DNA from: an uncultured Campylobacter sp.
GTDB lineage: Bacteria; Campylobacterota; Campylobacteria; Campylobacterales; Campylobacteraceae
NCBI GenBank assembly: GCA_938046705.1
Contig: CALIWP010000021.1
Span: forward strand, 1-7,744
Direction: 5' to 3'
Length of the DNA stretch: 7,744 nucleotides
In this document: positions 1-6,505 of the stretch, in pieces
Position numbering within the stretch: the first letter of the stretch is position 1
Layout: every line of letters begins with the position of its first letter
Notes under the pieces: generated by a model
What the model was told of the DNA's origin: nothing
Databases searched by the model: none
The model's input: the letters and a program-made list of their open reading frames with translations, nothing else
Made by a program: the position numbers and the translations under genes

Positions 1-139
1 CGCTCGAATACGCCCCACGCGCTATCCACAACGCAGCCAGCACCCAAACGACCCAAAATGCAAAATCGCCCGCGAAAAATAGCGCGAACGGGTAGATGAC
101 GCTAACTACGCTTAGGGCGATTTTAAGCTTGCTCGTCAA
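1..139 (-). CDS. Membrane protein of aryl polyene clusters (COG4648-like), N-terminal part only
   Basis: This partial gene runs off the left edge; 46 residues are visible. No ATG is available. A stop lies ten codons upstream in this frame, and the only usable start after it is the TTG at 137-139, giving MTSKLKIALSVVSVIYPFAL. The start lies inside the end of the preceding acyl carrier protein gene (17-bp overlap), which suggests translational coupling. The visible part is a short basic N-terminus, a hydrophobic helix (about residues 7-23), a short loop with Gly-Asp, then a second Trp-rich hydrophobic helix (about 26-39), so it is an inner-membrane protein. A multi-pass protein of the COG4648 type commonly follows the two carrier proteins in aryl polyene clusters, and position and look fit that. 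The family call rests on context and a short fragment; the membrane nature is clear, the role unknown. Confidence 0.7.
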   Translation of the reverse strand, partial: MTSKLKIALSVVSVIYPFALFFAGDFAFWVVWVLAALWIARGAYSS

Positions 140-374
140 ATTTTTTAGCCACCGCGTTTACGATGTCTTCGAGCGTTTTTACGTTTTTAAAGTCTTCAGG
201 CATCAATCGGTGGCCCGTTTTGCGCTTGATGTGATCTATAAGATCGATCGCGTCGATGCTATCTATCTGCAAATCCTCGTAAATGCGCGTTTGCGGCGTA
301 ACTTTAGCCTCGTCGATCTCAAAAAGCTGCACTAGCGCGGACTTTAAAATCTCAAAAATTTCTTCTTTTTTCAT
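123..374 (-). CDS. apeF: Acyl carrier protein, ApeF type
   Basis: An 83-residue acyl carrier protein. The 4'-phosphopantetheine attachment motif is DSIDAIDL with Ser39, preceded by the helix I loop and YEDLQ as in the family. Length and acidic character are normal for a type II carrier protein, which holds the intermediate as a thioester in the cytoplasm. The N-terminal part (EIFEILKSALVQLFEID) and the DSIDA(I/V)DL motif match, from memory, the second carrier protein of aryl polyene clusters (ApeF), as distinct from the LGLDSVDALEL type next door. The ATG lies 2 nt after the stop of the upstream carrier gene, with an AGGA ribosome site about 8 nt before it inside that gene's end. The last 17 bp overlap the next membrane gene. 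The carrier function is certain; the ApeF assignment rests on motif type and order. Confidence 0.93.
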   Translation of the reverse strand: MKKEEIFEILKSALVQLFEIDEAKVTPQTRIYEDLQIDSIDAIDLIDHIKRKTGHRLMPEDFKNVKTLEDIVNAVAKKFDEQA

Positions 375-376
375 CG

Positions 377-634
377 CTATTTCCTGTTTTCAAAGATGTA
401 TTGCGCGAGGCTTTTTACGCTGTAAAAAATCTCTTTTAAATTTGCCGTTTTAGAGTCCAGTACCAGGCCGTAGCTTTTTTGTACCGCAAGGCCAAGCTCA
501 AGCGCATCGACGCTATCAAGACCTAGTCCTTCGTTAAAAAGCGGCGCGTTCTCGTCGATATCGCTTGGTTTCATATCCTCTAAATTTAAGCTCTTTATGA
601 TGAGCTCTTTTATCTCGTCTATTAGTTCGTTCAT
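377..634 (-). CDS. apeE: Acyl carrier protein, ApeE type
   Basis: An 85-residue acyl carrier protein with the pantetheine motif GLGLDSVDALEL, Ser41. The stretch NEGLGLDSVDALELGLAVQK is typical of the first carrier protein of aryl polyene clusters (ApeE), which, as I recall the pathway work, carries the aryl starter and growing polyene. It differs clearly from the adjacent carrier (DSIDAIDL), so this is not a recent duplication: the two probably serve different steps. The start ATG overlaps the stop of the acyltransferase gene as ATGA (631-634), a usual coupling arrangement, and the gene ends 2 nt before the next carrier gene. The carrier function is certain; the division of labour between the two carriers is inferred from known clusters. 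Confidence 0.93.
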   Translation of the reverse strand: MNELIDEIKELIIKSLNLEDMKPSDIDENAPLFNEGLGLDSVDALELGLAVQKSYGLVLDSKTANLKEIFYSVKSLAQYIFENRK

Positions 635-1383
635 TGTTTAAACTCCTTTGTATAATTTTCGCTGATAAAAGCGTGCAGCTCTCTGGCTCTGATCGGGTTT
701 GGCCTATCCGCGCAAAACCCGTCCAAATTTAGCCTAAAAAGCTCTTTGAACTCGTATTTTATCATAACGCTCGGGGTTTTGTACCAAGGCTCGTTTTTTT
801 TGAGGCTGGGCGGGTCCATTTTAATAGCTATGGCGACTAGCTGTTTTGCCGCATTTACCGCGATATAGGCGGCTGCTTTGTGAAAGACTATCTCGCCCGC
901 CGTGCGCGTACCCTCGGGAAATATTATCAAGCTCTCGCCGCTCTTTAGAGCGTCCGCGCTTTTTTGCAAGAGCTCCTCGTTTGCGGTATTTAAGATATAT
1001 CCGCATGATTTTATCGCCGGAGCTAAGAAAATATTTTTACCAAGGCTTGCTTTTACCACGCAGTTTGCGCGGCGGATGAGCGCTATCAAAAAGACGACAT
1101 CTAAAAGCGAGGGGTGGTTTGCGATGATTATCTGCGAGGCGGAGCCAAGCCCCAAAGGAAGGTCAAATTTGGTGCGCTGATAGCCGCAAATTTGCGTAGA
1201 AAATATAAAAAATCTCCAAGCCAGACGCACCAGATCGCGGCAAAAATTTCGGATAAATTTAAATTTATAAAGCCCAAGAAGCGCAACCGGAACAAAGATC
1301 AAATTTCCAAGCGCGCAGATGAGTCCAAATAGCGCGAAATTCGCCCCTACGATAAAAATTTTAAACCAGTGACGAGGGCTCAT
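631..1383 (-). CDS. PlsC-type 1-acyl-glycerol-phosphate acyltransferase family protein
   Basis: A 250-residue membrane-associated acyltransferase of the PlsC/LPLAT family. The catalytic HX4D box is NHPSLLD (His90, Asp95), and the substrate-binding box is FPEGTR (155-160). A hydrophobic N-terminal segment (about residues 8-38) should anchor it in the inner membrane. The frame is open up to 1479, but I place the start at the ATG 1381-1383: it has a GGTGGG ribosome site just upstream, overlaps the upstream gene by only 23 bp, and begins MSPRHWFKIF, as a membrane-anchored family member should. The longer form would overlap by 119 bp and add an uncharacteristic Cys/Lys-rich extension. In aryl polyene clusters such an enzyme (in the position I recall as ApeD) is thought to move an acyl or polyene chain onto a lipid carrier. 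Family is secure; the substrate is inferred from context. Confidence 0.9.
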   Translation of the reverse strand: MSPRHWFKIFIVGANFALFGLICALGNLIFVPVALLGLYKFKFIRNFCRDLVRLAWRFFIFSTQICGYQRTKFDLPLGLGSASQIIIANHPSLLDVVFLIALIRRANCVVKASLGKNIFLAPAIKSCGYILNTANEELLQKSADALKSGESLIIFPEGTRTAGEIVFHKAAAYIAVNAAKQLVAIAIKMDPPSLKKNEPWYKTPSVMIKYEFKELFRLNLDGFCADRPNPIRARELHAFISENYTKEFKQ

Positions 1384-2041
1384 AATCCCACCGCCAAGCG
1401 GAGTTTTTATCCGCGCTTTGCCAGGAGCATTTTTGCTTCGGATCAAAATTTTGCAGGAATTTAACGAGCAAATTTTCATCCGTCTTGCCGTCCGATTCGC
1501 CTTGAGACAGGCTTAAATTTTCGCCCTCGCTAACTAGCAAACAAACCATACAAGAGGGCGCAGACTCGTCAAAATACTCCTGCGAAATGCTCTCGTGATA
1601 GGCTAAAACCAGAGCGTTTTTGGCTCCGCTTTTTAGCATCAAATGCGCCTGCAGTAAAGCATACTCTAGGGGCGCGTATGCCGAAACGGCGGAGATTTCG
1701 CTGCGATTTTTAAAATTTATCGCTAAAAGCGAGGAAAGTGCGTTGTGAACCGAGAGCGAAAACGAGGTCGGCGAGATGAGCTCGCCGTGAGCTAGCGTAT
1801 TTTGTAGCTCAAAACAGCGATTTATCTCGCCTTCGTACGAACTAAACACGATAGGCATATCAAGCGGCGCGATGTTTTTGGTTAGATCAAAGGCGCATTT
1901 TGCCGCGCGACTAAGCCTGCGCCGCTCAAGCGGGGGCACGTGCGAGACGTCAAGCTCTCTCTCGTATGCCGCCAGCTTCGCGTCCTGCGCGCCGTTAAAA
2001 ACTACCGCGTCAAAAAAATCGAGTTTAAAATTTAGCCTCAT
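1361..2041 (-). CDS. apeC: Beta-ketoacyl synthase chain length factor, half-size (ApeC type)
   Basis: A 226-residue protein resembling only the N-terminal half of a ketosynthase. Where an active ketosynthase has its nucleophile (ACTSG), this one reads SPTSFSLSVHNALSSLLAI (about 90-108), with no cysteine, so it should not condense by itself. SPTSFSLSVHNA is the signature I associate with the short chain length factor family (Ketoacyl-synt_2) of aryl polyene clusters. There it pairs with the ApeO ketosynthase and limits chain length. The size is normal for that family, so this is not a truncation. The ATG at 2041 follows a purine-rich GAGAGGGG ribosome site; the gene begins 15 nt after the upstream secreted-protein gene and its 3' end overlaps the acyltransferase start. 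Its presumed partner ketosynthase is five genes upstream in the same operon. Confidence 0.9.
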   Translation of the reverse strand: MRLNFKLDFFDAVVFNGAQDAKLAAYERELDVSHVPPLERRRLSRAAKCAFDLTKNIAPLDMPIVFSSYEGEINRCFELQNTLAHGELISPTSFSLSVHNALSSLLAINFKNRSEISAVSAYAPLEYALLQAHLMLKSGAKNALVLAYHESISQEYFDESAPSCMVCLLVSEGENLSLSQGESDGKTDENLLVKFLQNFDPKQKCSWQSADKNSAWRWDYEPSSLV

Positions 2042-2056
2042 TCGCCCCTCTCGCCG

Positions 2057-2476
2057 TTATTTCGCGATATCGCCTTTTATCGTTACGCCCGCCATCAAAG
2101 CGCCCGCACCGCACTGAAACTGCGTTTTGGAGTCAAAAGGCTGTTTTTTGTAGTAGCCGGTTAAATTTACCACTCTAGTGCCGCCTTCTTGCACCGCGCG
2201 CTCCTGGAAGGTCTTTATCGCCGACAAAAATGCCCACTGGCACGCCTCTTTGTCGCTTTTGTTAAAGGCGTTGGTTTTTTTGTTTGCCATTAGGCCGCTT
2301 TTGATGATGCCGCCTTTCGTACCAGAGCCGAAGCTTAGCTTGATGTTTGGATTTAGCACCTCTTTTGCCTTTGGCGAGCTTAGCGCCTCCTCGATCGAAA
2401 AGCTAAACACGTCGTCGCGCGCGCTCAAATTTAAAGCCAAGGCGCAAACGCACGCTAAAACCAGTAATTTTTTCAT
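2057..2476 (-). CDS. Small secreted two-cysteine protein (family often mislabelled 'excinuclease'), copy 2
   Basis: A 139-residue protein with a Sec signal peptide: MKK, a hydrophobic core (about 4-17), and probable cleavage near LSA-RDD (residue 19/20). No lipobox cysteine is placed correctly, so it is likely soluble in the periplasm. The conserved C-terminal half holds KEACQWAFLSAIKTFQ, GGTRVVNLTGYYK and DSKTQFQCGAGALMAGVTIKG, with Cys79 and Cys122. These two cysteines could form a disulfide. It is related to the protein encoded just upstream: about 21 of 65 C-terminal residues are identical by eye, with the same 43-residue cysteine spacing. Short exported proteins of this type are, as I recall, often annotated in databases as an excinuclease ATPase subunit, which cannot be right: there is no Walker motif and there is a signal peptide. 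An AAGGAG ribosome site precedes the ATG. Function unknown; its place in the operon suggests a role in envelope handling of the pigment. Confidence 0.85.
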   Translation of the reverse strand: MKKLLVLACVCALALNLSARDDVFSFSIEEALSSPKAKEVLNPNIKLSFGSGTKGGIIKSGLMANKKTNAFNKSDKEACQWAFLSAIKTFQERAVQEGGTRVVNLTGYYKKQPFDSKTQFQCGAGALMAGVTIKGDIAK

Positions 2477-2485
2477 TTTTTCTCC

Positions 2486-2938
2486 TTATTTCAAATTTGC
2501 TTTCAACGCCACCGCAGTCGCCATATTTCCGACTACGCATTGAAATTTATCCTTGCTGTCTAGCAGCTTGTCTTTAAAATTTCCTTGTATGTTCACGACA
2601 CTACTTTTGCCCGCGTTTTTTGCCGCCGTTTGCAGATCGACCAAAACCTTAACGAAAACGTATTCGCAAGACTCCTTATAGTTATCCTCGCGCGGGTCTT
2701 TTACCGCGTCGCCGAAACTATCCTCCTCTACCGCGCGGTATTTGTTGCTACGCCTTTGCGATTTTACGGGCTCTAGTTCCTCGTCCGTCTGCTTAGAAAA
2801 CTGCAAGCTTATATCTTTTAGTAGATATTTCTTTGCAAATTTAGACTCCAGCGCGCTTGCGATATCGTGCTCGTAAAACTCGTCCTTTGCCGCCGAAAAA
2901 GAGCAAATCAAAAGCAAAACGGCTAAAATTCGTTTCAT
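2486..2938 (-). CDS. Small secreted two-cysteine protein, copy 1 (paralogue of the next gene)
   Basis: A 150-residue exported protein. The signal peptide is MKR plus a Leu-rich core (4-13), with probable cleavage at SAA-KDE (17/18). A charged middle part (about 50-88, rich in Glu, Lys, Arg, Asp) is longer and more hydrophilic than in its neighbour. The C-terminal domain has ESCEYVFVKVLVDLQ, SSVVNIQGNFKDK and DSKDKFQCVVGNM, with Cys91 and Cys134 spaced exactly as in copy 2. The AGAL/MAGV glycines of copy 2 are replaced here by VGNMATAV, so the copies have diverged. The ATG has a GAAGG site six nt upstream and sits 16 nt after the ketosynthase stop; the gene ends 9 nt before copy 2. It is likely periplasmic. 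I can assign no function; linkage to the pigment genes is the only clue. Confidence 0.83.
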   Translation of the reverse strand: MKRILAVLLLICSFSAAKDEFYEHDIASALESKFAKKYLLKDISLQFSKQTDEELEPVKSQRRSNKYRAVEEDSFGDAVKDPREDNYKESCEYVFVKVLVDLQTAAKNAGKSSVVNIQGNFKDKLLDSKDKFQCVVGNMATAVALKANLK

Positions 2939-2954
2939 ATTTTACCTTCAAATT

Positions 2955-4196
2955 TTAAATTCTTTTAAATATCAGCGAAGTATTTACTCCGCCGAAAGCA
3001 AAGTTGTTGCTCATCACAAAGTCCGTATCTATCGCGGTTTGCTCGGTCAGGTAAAAAAGCGGCGCGCAGCTAGGATCGACGCGGGTCAAATTTATCGTAG
3101 GGAAAAATCTTTTCTCCCGCATCATCATCACGCTAAATATCGCCTCCAAACCGCCGCAAGCTCCCAGCGTATGACCGAGGTAGCTTTTTAGCGAGCTGAT
3201 AGCGATCTTATCGCCAAAAAGCTCGTTTGTAGCGATACTCTCGGCGATGTCGCCCTGCTTAGTCGCCGTGGCGTGAGCATTTACGTAGCCGATCTTTCCC
3301 GGCGTTAAATTTGCGTCTTTTAAAGCTAAAACCATCGCGCCTTTCATCGTCGCGCTTTGCGGGCGCGTTACGTGCGAGCCGTCGCAGTTTGAGCCAAAGC
3401 CCACGACCTCGGCGTAAATTTTAGCTCCGCGTTTTACGGCGCTCTGCTCGCTTTCTAGCAAAAGTATCCCTGCACCCTCGCCCAGCACCAGCCCGTCGCG
3501 CTCCTCGTCAAACGGAGTCGGCGAAATTTCAGGCGAGCCGTTTTTCACGCTAGTGGCGTAGAGCATGTCAAACACATATGCCTCGCTCGGGCACAGCTCC
3601 TCAGCGCCGCCGGCTAGCATCATGTCGATCTTGCCGCTTTTGATACTCTCGTAGGCGTATCCGATCGCGTGCGAACCGCTCGTACATGCCGATGACGTCG
3701 GGATGATGCGCCCTTTTAGCGAGTAAAAAAGCGCGATATTTGCCGCCGTGGTGTGAGGCATCATCTTGATGTATGTATTGGCATTGCACTCGTTTTCGCC
3801 GCGCTCGAGCAGTTTTGCCATCGCTAGTATCGACTCGGTGCTGCCCGTAGACGAACCGCACGCGACGCCTAGTCTGCCGTCCTGTACGCTAGGATCGAGG
3901 CTTGCGGCGTCTAAATTTTCGCCCCGCATGAGCCCCGCGTCTCTTAGCGCCAGCCCCGCTGCCTCGACGCTATACATCGAGACAGTGCCCAGGCTTCTTA
4001 ACTGCTTACGGTCCCACGAGCTAGGGCACTCATAGCCCTCTATAGGTGCGGCCAGGCGGGTATTTAGATCGGCGTATCTATCCCACTGCCGCATATATCT
4101 CACGGCGTTTTGGCCGAGCTCAAATTTAGCCCTTATCTCCTCCCAGCTCTTGCCAAAGGCGCTCACCATACCCATACCGGTTATAAAAACTCGCAT
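2955..4196 (-). CDS. apeR: Beta-ketoacyl-ACP synthase, ApeR type (FabF-like)
   Basis: A 413-residue condensing enzyme of the FabF/KAS II fold with a complete Cys-His-His active site: Cys171 in PTSSACTSGSHAIGYA, His308 in NAHATATKQGD, and His342 in LKSYLGHTLGACGG. The C-terminal NNFAFGGVNTSLIF motif is also present. It joins an acyl thioester to malonyl-ACP in the cytoplasm. I use the ATG at 4194-4196, not the TTG six bases earlier. The ATG overlaps the ketoreductase stop by one base (TGATG) and has a near-perfect GGAGGA ribosome site 8 nt upstream, whereas the TTG would be only 2 nt from that site. The start MRVFITGMGMVSAFG is typical. In the aryl polyene scheme the ketosynthase right after the ketoreductase is ApeR, a second full ketosynthase besides ApeO. 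Its exact division of work with ApeO cannot be read from sequence. Confidence 0.94.
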   Translation of the reverse strand: MRVFITGMGMVSAFGKSWEEIRAKFELGQNAVRYMRQWDRYADLNTRLAAPIEGYECPSSWDRKQLRSLGTVSMYSVEAAGLALRDAGLMRGENLDAASLDPSVQDGRLGVACGSSTGSTESILAMAKLLERGENECNANTYIKMMPHTTAANIALFYSLKGRIIPTSSACTSGSHAIGYAYESIKSGKIDMMLAGGAEELCPSEAYVFDMLYATSVKNGSPEISPTPFDEERDGLVLGEGAGILLLESEQSAVKRGAKIYAEVVGFGSNCDGSHVTRPQSATMKGAMVLALKDANLTPGKIGYVNAHATATKQGDIAESIATNELFGDKIAISSLKSYLGHTLGACGGLEAIFSVMMMREKRFFPTINLTRVDPSCAPLFYLTEQTAIDTDFVMSNNFAFGGVNTSLIFKRI

Positions 4197-4909
4197 CAGC
4201 AAAGTCCTCCGTTTACGCCGATAACCTGCCTCGTTATGTAGGCTGCGCCCTCGCTTAGTAAAAACTCGACTAAAGGCGCGACCTCGTCTGCCCTGCCCGC
4301 TCTTTTAGCAGGGATGGACTTTAAGATCTCCTCCATCGGCAAGCCGCCGTTCGTCATATCCGTCTCGATGAGTCCGGGTGCGATGCAGTTTACGGTGATA
4401 TTTCGCGAGGCAAGCTCGGCGGCTAGGGACTTTGCCGCGCCGATGAGGCCAGCCTTGCTTGCTGCGTAGTTACTCTGACCGCGGTTGCCGATGACGCCCG
4501 AGACCGAGCTCATGACGACGATACGAGCGGGCTTTTTGGCGCGTATCATAGGCATTAGGGCAGGCTTTAGGACGTTATAAAAGCTGTTTAAATTCGTATC
4601 GATAACGCCGAACCAATCCTCGTCCTCAATGCCGACGAAGGTGTTATCGCGCGTGATACCGGCGTTTAGTACCACTGCGTAATAAGTGCCGTTAGCCTCT
4701 ATATCGGCCTCGATCGCCGCTCTTGCCGCCTGCGTATCTGCGACGTCAAATTTTAAAGCGCTCAAATTTAACTCGTTTTGTAAATTTAATAGTCGCTCGC
4801 TCGCGCTTTTGCCGTGCAGCACGACCTCGTATCCCGCCGCCGCCAACCGCCTAGCTACCGCTTCGCCGATGCCGCGACTCGAGCCCGTTATCAGCACTCT
4901 TTTACTCAT
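4196..4909 (-). CDS. apeQ: 3-oxoacyl-ACP reductase, ApeQ type (FabG-like SDR)
   Basis: A 237-residue short-chain dehydrogenase/reductase of FabG size. The nucleotide-binding loop is TGSSRGIG (8-15) and the NAG motif is at 82-84. The catalytic set is Asn106, Ser135 in SSVSG, and Tyr148-x3-Lys152 in NYAASKAG. The C-terminal YITRQVIGVNGGL is the usual FabG ending. It reduces the beta-keto group on the carrier-bound chain, presumably with NADPH, before dehydration. The ATG has AAGGA six nt upstream and lies inside the end of the dehydratase gene (8-bp overlap); the stop overlaps the next gene by one base. The place between dehydratase and second ketosynthase identifies it as the pathway ketoreductase rather than housekeeping FabG, though it could in principle serve both. 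Confidence 0.94.
   Translation of the reverse strand: MSKRVLITGSSRGIGEAVARRLAAAGYEVVLHGKSASERLLNLQNELNLSALKFDVADTQAARAAIEADIEANGTYYAVVLNAGITRDNTFVGIEDEDWFGVIDTNLNSFYNVLKPALMPMIRAKKPARIVVMSSVSGVIGNRGQSNYAASKAGLIGAAKSLAAELASRNITVNCIAPGLIETDMTNGGLPMEEILKSIPAKRAGRADEVAPLVEFLLSEGAAYITRQVIGVNGGLC
4205..4210 (-). promoter_or_regulatory. Ribosome binding site GGAGGA deciding the ApeR-type start
   Basis: On the minus strand GGAGGA encodes the last Gly-Gly of the ketoreductase and stands 8 nt before the ATG at 4194-4196. It is the strongest anti-16S match I noticed in the operon. It favours that ATG over the in-frame TTG at 4200-4202. Confidence 0.8.
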
Positions 4910-5342
4910 CTAGTATCCTTTTTACGTATTCCTCGTCCGGGCTTAGCACGTTTAGCGTCGCGCGCGCTCCAAGCTCGCCGTTTACGTAAAGCTCGCAGTC
5001 GTAAACGCCAAAACCGCTTGCGTCTTGTATCGAGCAAGCTGCATCTATGACGACCTCGTCTCCAGCCGCTAAAAACGGCTTAAATATCTCAAATTTTCTA
5101 CTGCCCAGCAAAAAACCCAGGCCAAATTTCATACCTTTTAGCTCGCGCATCTTTGAGTCGTAGATACCCAGCGACTGCGCCATCATCTCGACGGTTTTGT
5201 GCATGGCGAATTTGCCGTTTGAAAGAAATTTATTATCCTCTTTTATCACGCTTTTGGTTTTTATGCGACCCTCTTCAAATTTAAGCACCTCGTCAATAAA
5301 AACGATTGCCGTACCGTGCGGGAGATAATCTTCTAGGCTCAT
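4902..5342 (-). CDS. apeP: Hot-dog fold 3-hydroxyacyl-ACP dehydratase, ApeP type
   Basis: A 146-residue hot-dog protein related to FabA/FabZ. The N-terminal YLPHGTAIVFIDEV puts the family histidine at His9. The central helix KTVEMMAQSLG (about 49-59) has an acidic Glu52 followed by AQ, as in FabZ-type dehydratases, and the rest is alternating strands ending in LNVLSP. It should remove water from the 3-hydroxyacyl-ACP to give the trans double bond of the polyene. In studied aryl polyene systems this subunit (ApeP) works, as I recall, with a second dehydratase (ApeI); no ApeI is in this window. The start ATG overlaps the ketosynthase stop as ATGA (5339-5342) and the 3' end overlaps the ketoreductase by 8 bp. 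Fold call firm; the pairing with an ApeI elsewhere is inferred. Confidence 0.9.
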   Translation of the reverse strand: MSLEDYLPHGTAIVFIDEVLKFEEGRIKTKSVIKEDNKFLSNGKFAMHKTVEMMAQSLGIYDSKMRELKGMKFGLGFLLGSRKFEIFKPFLAAGDEVVIDAACSIQDASGFGVYDCELYVNGELGARATLNVLSPDEEYVKRILDE

Positions 5343-6505
5343 TTTGCCCTCCCAAACACGATCGCCGCGTTATCGCCGCCAAATGCAAACGACAGCGACA
5401 TGGCCGAATTTACGACCGCTCTTTGGCCGAATTTTACCAAATTTATCCCCTCTATCTCATCATCGTAAACGCCGTCGTAAACGTGCGGCGGCAGCGCGGC
5501 TTCGCCTCTAGCGCAAAGCATGGCGCAAAGCGCGCTCTCGATGGCTCCTGCGGCTCCTAACGTGTGGCCGATCAGAGGTTTAACGGAGCTCGCAAAAACG
5601 CTCGGCATGAGCGAATGCACGATCTTTGCCTCGATCTTATCGTTTGCCTGCGTGCCGGTACCGTGTAAATTTATATAATCCACGCCGCTTAAATTTGCTG
5701 CCTGCAGCGCCTTTTGCACGCACTGCGTTTGCATCTGTCCGCTAAAATCGGGCTGCGTCATATGAAACGCGTCGCAGTTTGAGTGCTCGCCCGCGATAAC
5801 GACGTTTGAGATTTCATCCCTGCTTGCCACGAAAAAGGCCGCGCCTTCGCCGATATTTATACCGTCGCGGTTTTTAGAAAATGGATTTGTTTCGCGTGCG
5901 CTTAGGATGCCTAGGCTATCAAAGCCGTTGATCGTGAGCGTATTTAGACTGTCTACGCCGCCGCAGATAACGGCGTCGCAGATACCCGACTCCATTAGCC
6001 TTTTGGCCGTTATGATAGCCTTAACGCCCGACGTACAGGCTGTCGAGACGGAAAAAGCCACAGAACTAAGCCCGTAAAAATCGGCGATAAATTCGGATGG
6101 GTTGGCTAGAGAGTTGCGACTGACGCCAAATTTTGAAGCATCGAAAAAACCGGTCGCAGCAAAATCCTTAAACGTTTCGTAGTTTTCCTCCACGCCACTA
6201 GTAGTCGTACCGACGACTGCGCCGACGCGGTTTTTGCCGTATTTTTTGACGGCGTCTCGCACGTCTTTATCTATCTGCAAAAGCGCGCTTAAAACTAGAG
6301 CGTTCGTGCGCGTTTGCAGGTGTTTTGGCGTATTTTGGCTAAATTTAGCCAGCTGCGCGCCGACTTTGCCGAGGATAAAGCTTTTATCCGCCCTAAAGCC
6401 TTCGCAAACGCTCAAAAATCTCTTTTCACCGCACAAATTTGCAAAATTTTCCTCCGCGTCGGCTCCGGCTGCGCTGATGAGGGCTGGCTTACTAACGTAT
6501 ATCAA
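5339..6505 (-). CDS. apeO: Beta-ketoacyl-ACP synthase, ApeO type
   Basis: A 388-residue ketosynthase with all catalytic residues: Cys157 in VSTACTSGVKAI, His281 in NLHGTGTQANDK, and His314 in VKPLIGHTLGAAGA. It ends with SLSFAFGGDNAAIVFG. The presumed role is chain extension of the polyene, pairing with the short ApeC-type chain length factor. The start is a TTG (6503-6505), MIYVSKPALISAAG, with AAGG nine nt upstream (6515-6518). No ATG or GTG is near enough for a family-like N-terminus. The start lies within the lipoprotein gene (14-bp overlap), so translation is probably coupled. It is clearly different from the second ketosynthase in this operon (HGTGT against HATAT at the first His), so the two are old paralogues. 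The O-P-Q-R order that follows is the usual one. Confidence 0.94.
   Translation of the reverse strand: MIYVSKPALISAAGADAEENFANLCGEKRFLSVCEGFRADKSFILGKVGAQLAKFSQNTPKHLQTRTNALVLSALLQIDKDVRDAVKKYGKNRVGAVVGTTTSGVEENYETFKDFAATGFFDASKFGVSRNSLANPSEFIADFYGLSSVAFSVSTACTSGVKAIITAKRLMESGICDAVICGGVDSLNTLTINGFDSLGILSARETNPFSKNRDGINIGEGAAFFVASRDEISNVVIAGEHSNCDAFHMTQPDFSGQMQTQCVQKALQAANLSGVDYINLHGTGTQANDKIEAKIVHSLMPSVFASSVKPLIGHTLGAAGAIESALCAMLCARGEAALPPHVYDGVYDDEIEGINLVKFGQRAVVNSAMSLSFAFGGDNAAIVFGRAK

Noticed and set aside
846..1332. Plus-strand frames of 72 to 92 residues over the acyltransferase
   Set aside because: Arg/Ser-rich antisense shadows of a well-supported minus-strand gene.
1384..1479. Longer N-terminus of the acyltransferase
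   Set aside because: It would overlap the chain length factor gene by 119 bp and adds a basic, Cys-containing extension unlike the family; the ATG at 1383 has a better ribosome site.
2057..2938. Excinuclease function for the two small proteins
   Set aside because: Signal peptides present, no ATP-binding motif, and only 139 to 150 residues.
2057..2938. Lipoprotein nature of the two small secreted proteins
   Set aside because: The cysteines in their signal regions lie within the hydrophobic core and are not preceded by a proper lipobox.
4197..4202. TTG start two codons upstream for the 2955-4196 ketosynthase
   Set aside because: Only 2 nt from the GGAGGA site; the ATG is 8 nt away and gives the family-typical N-terminus.
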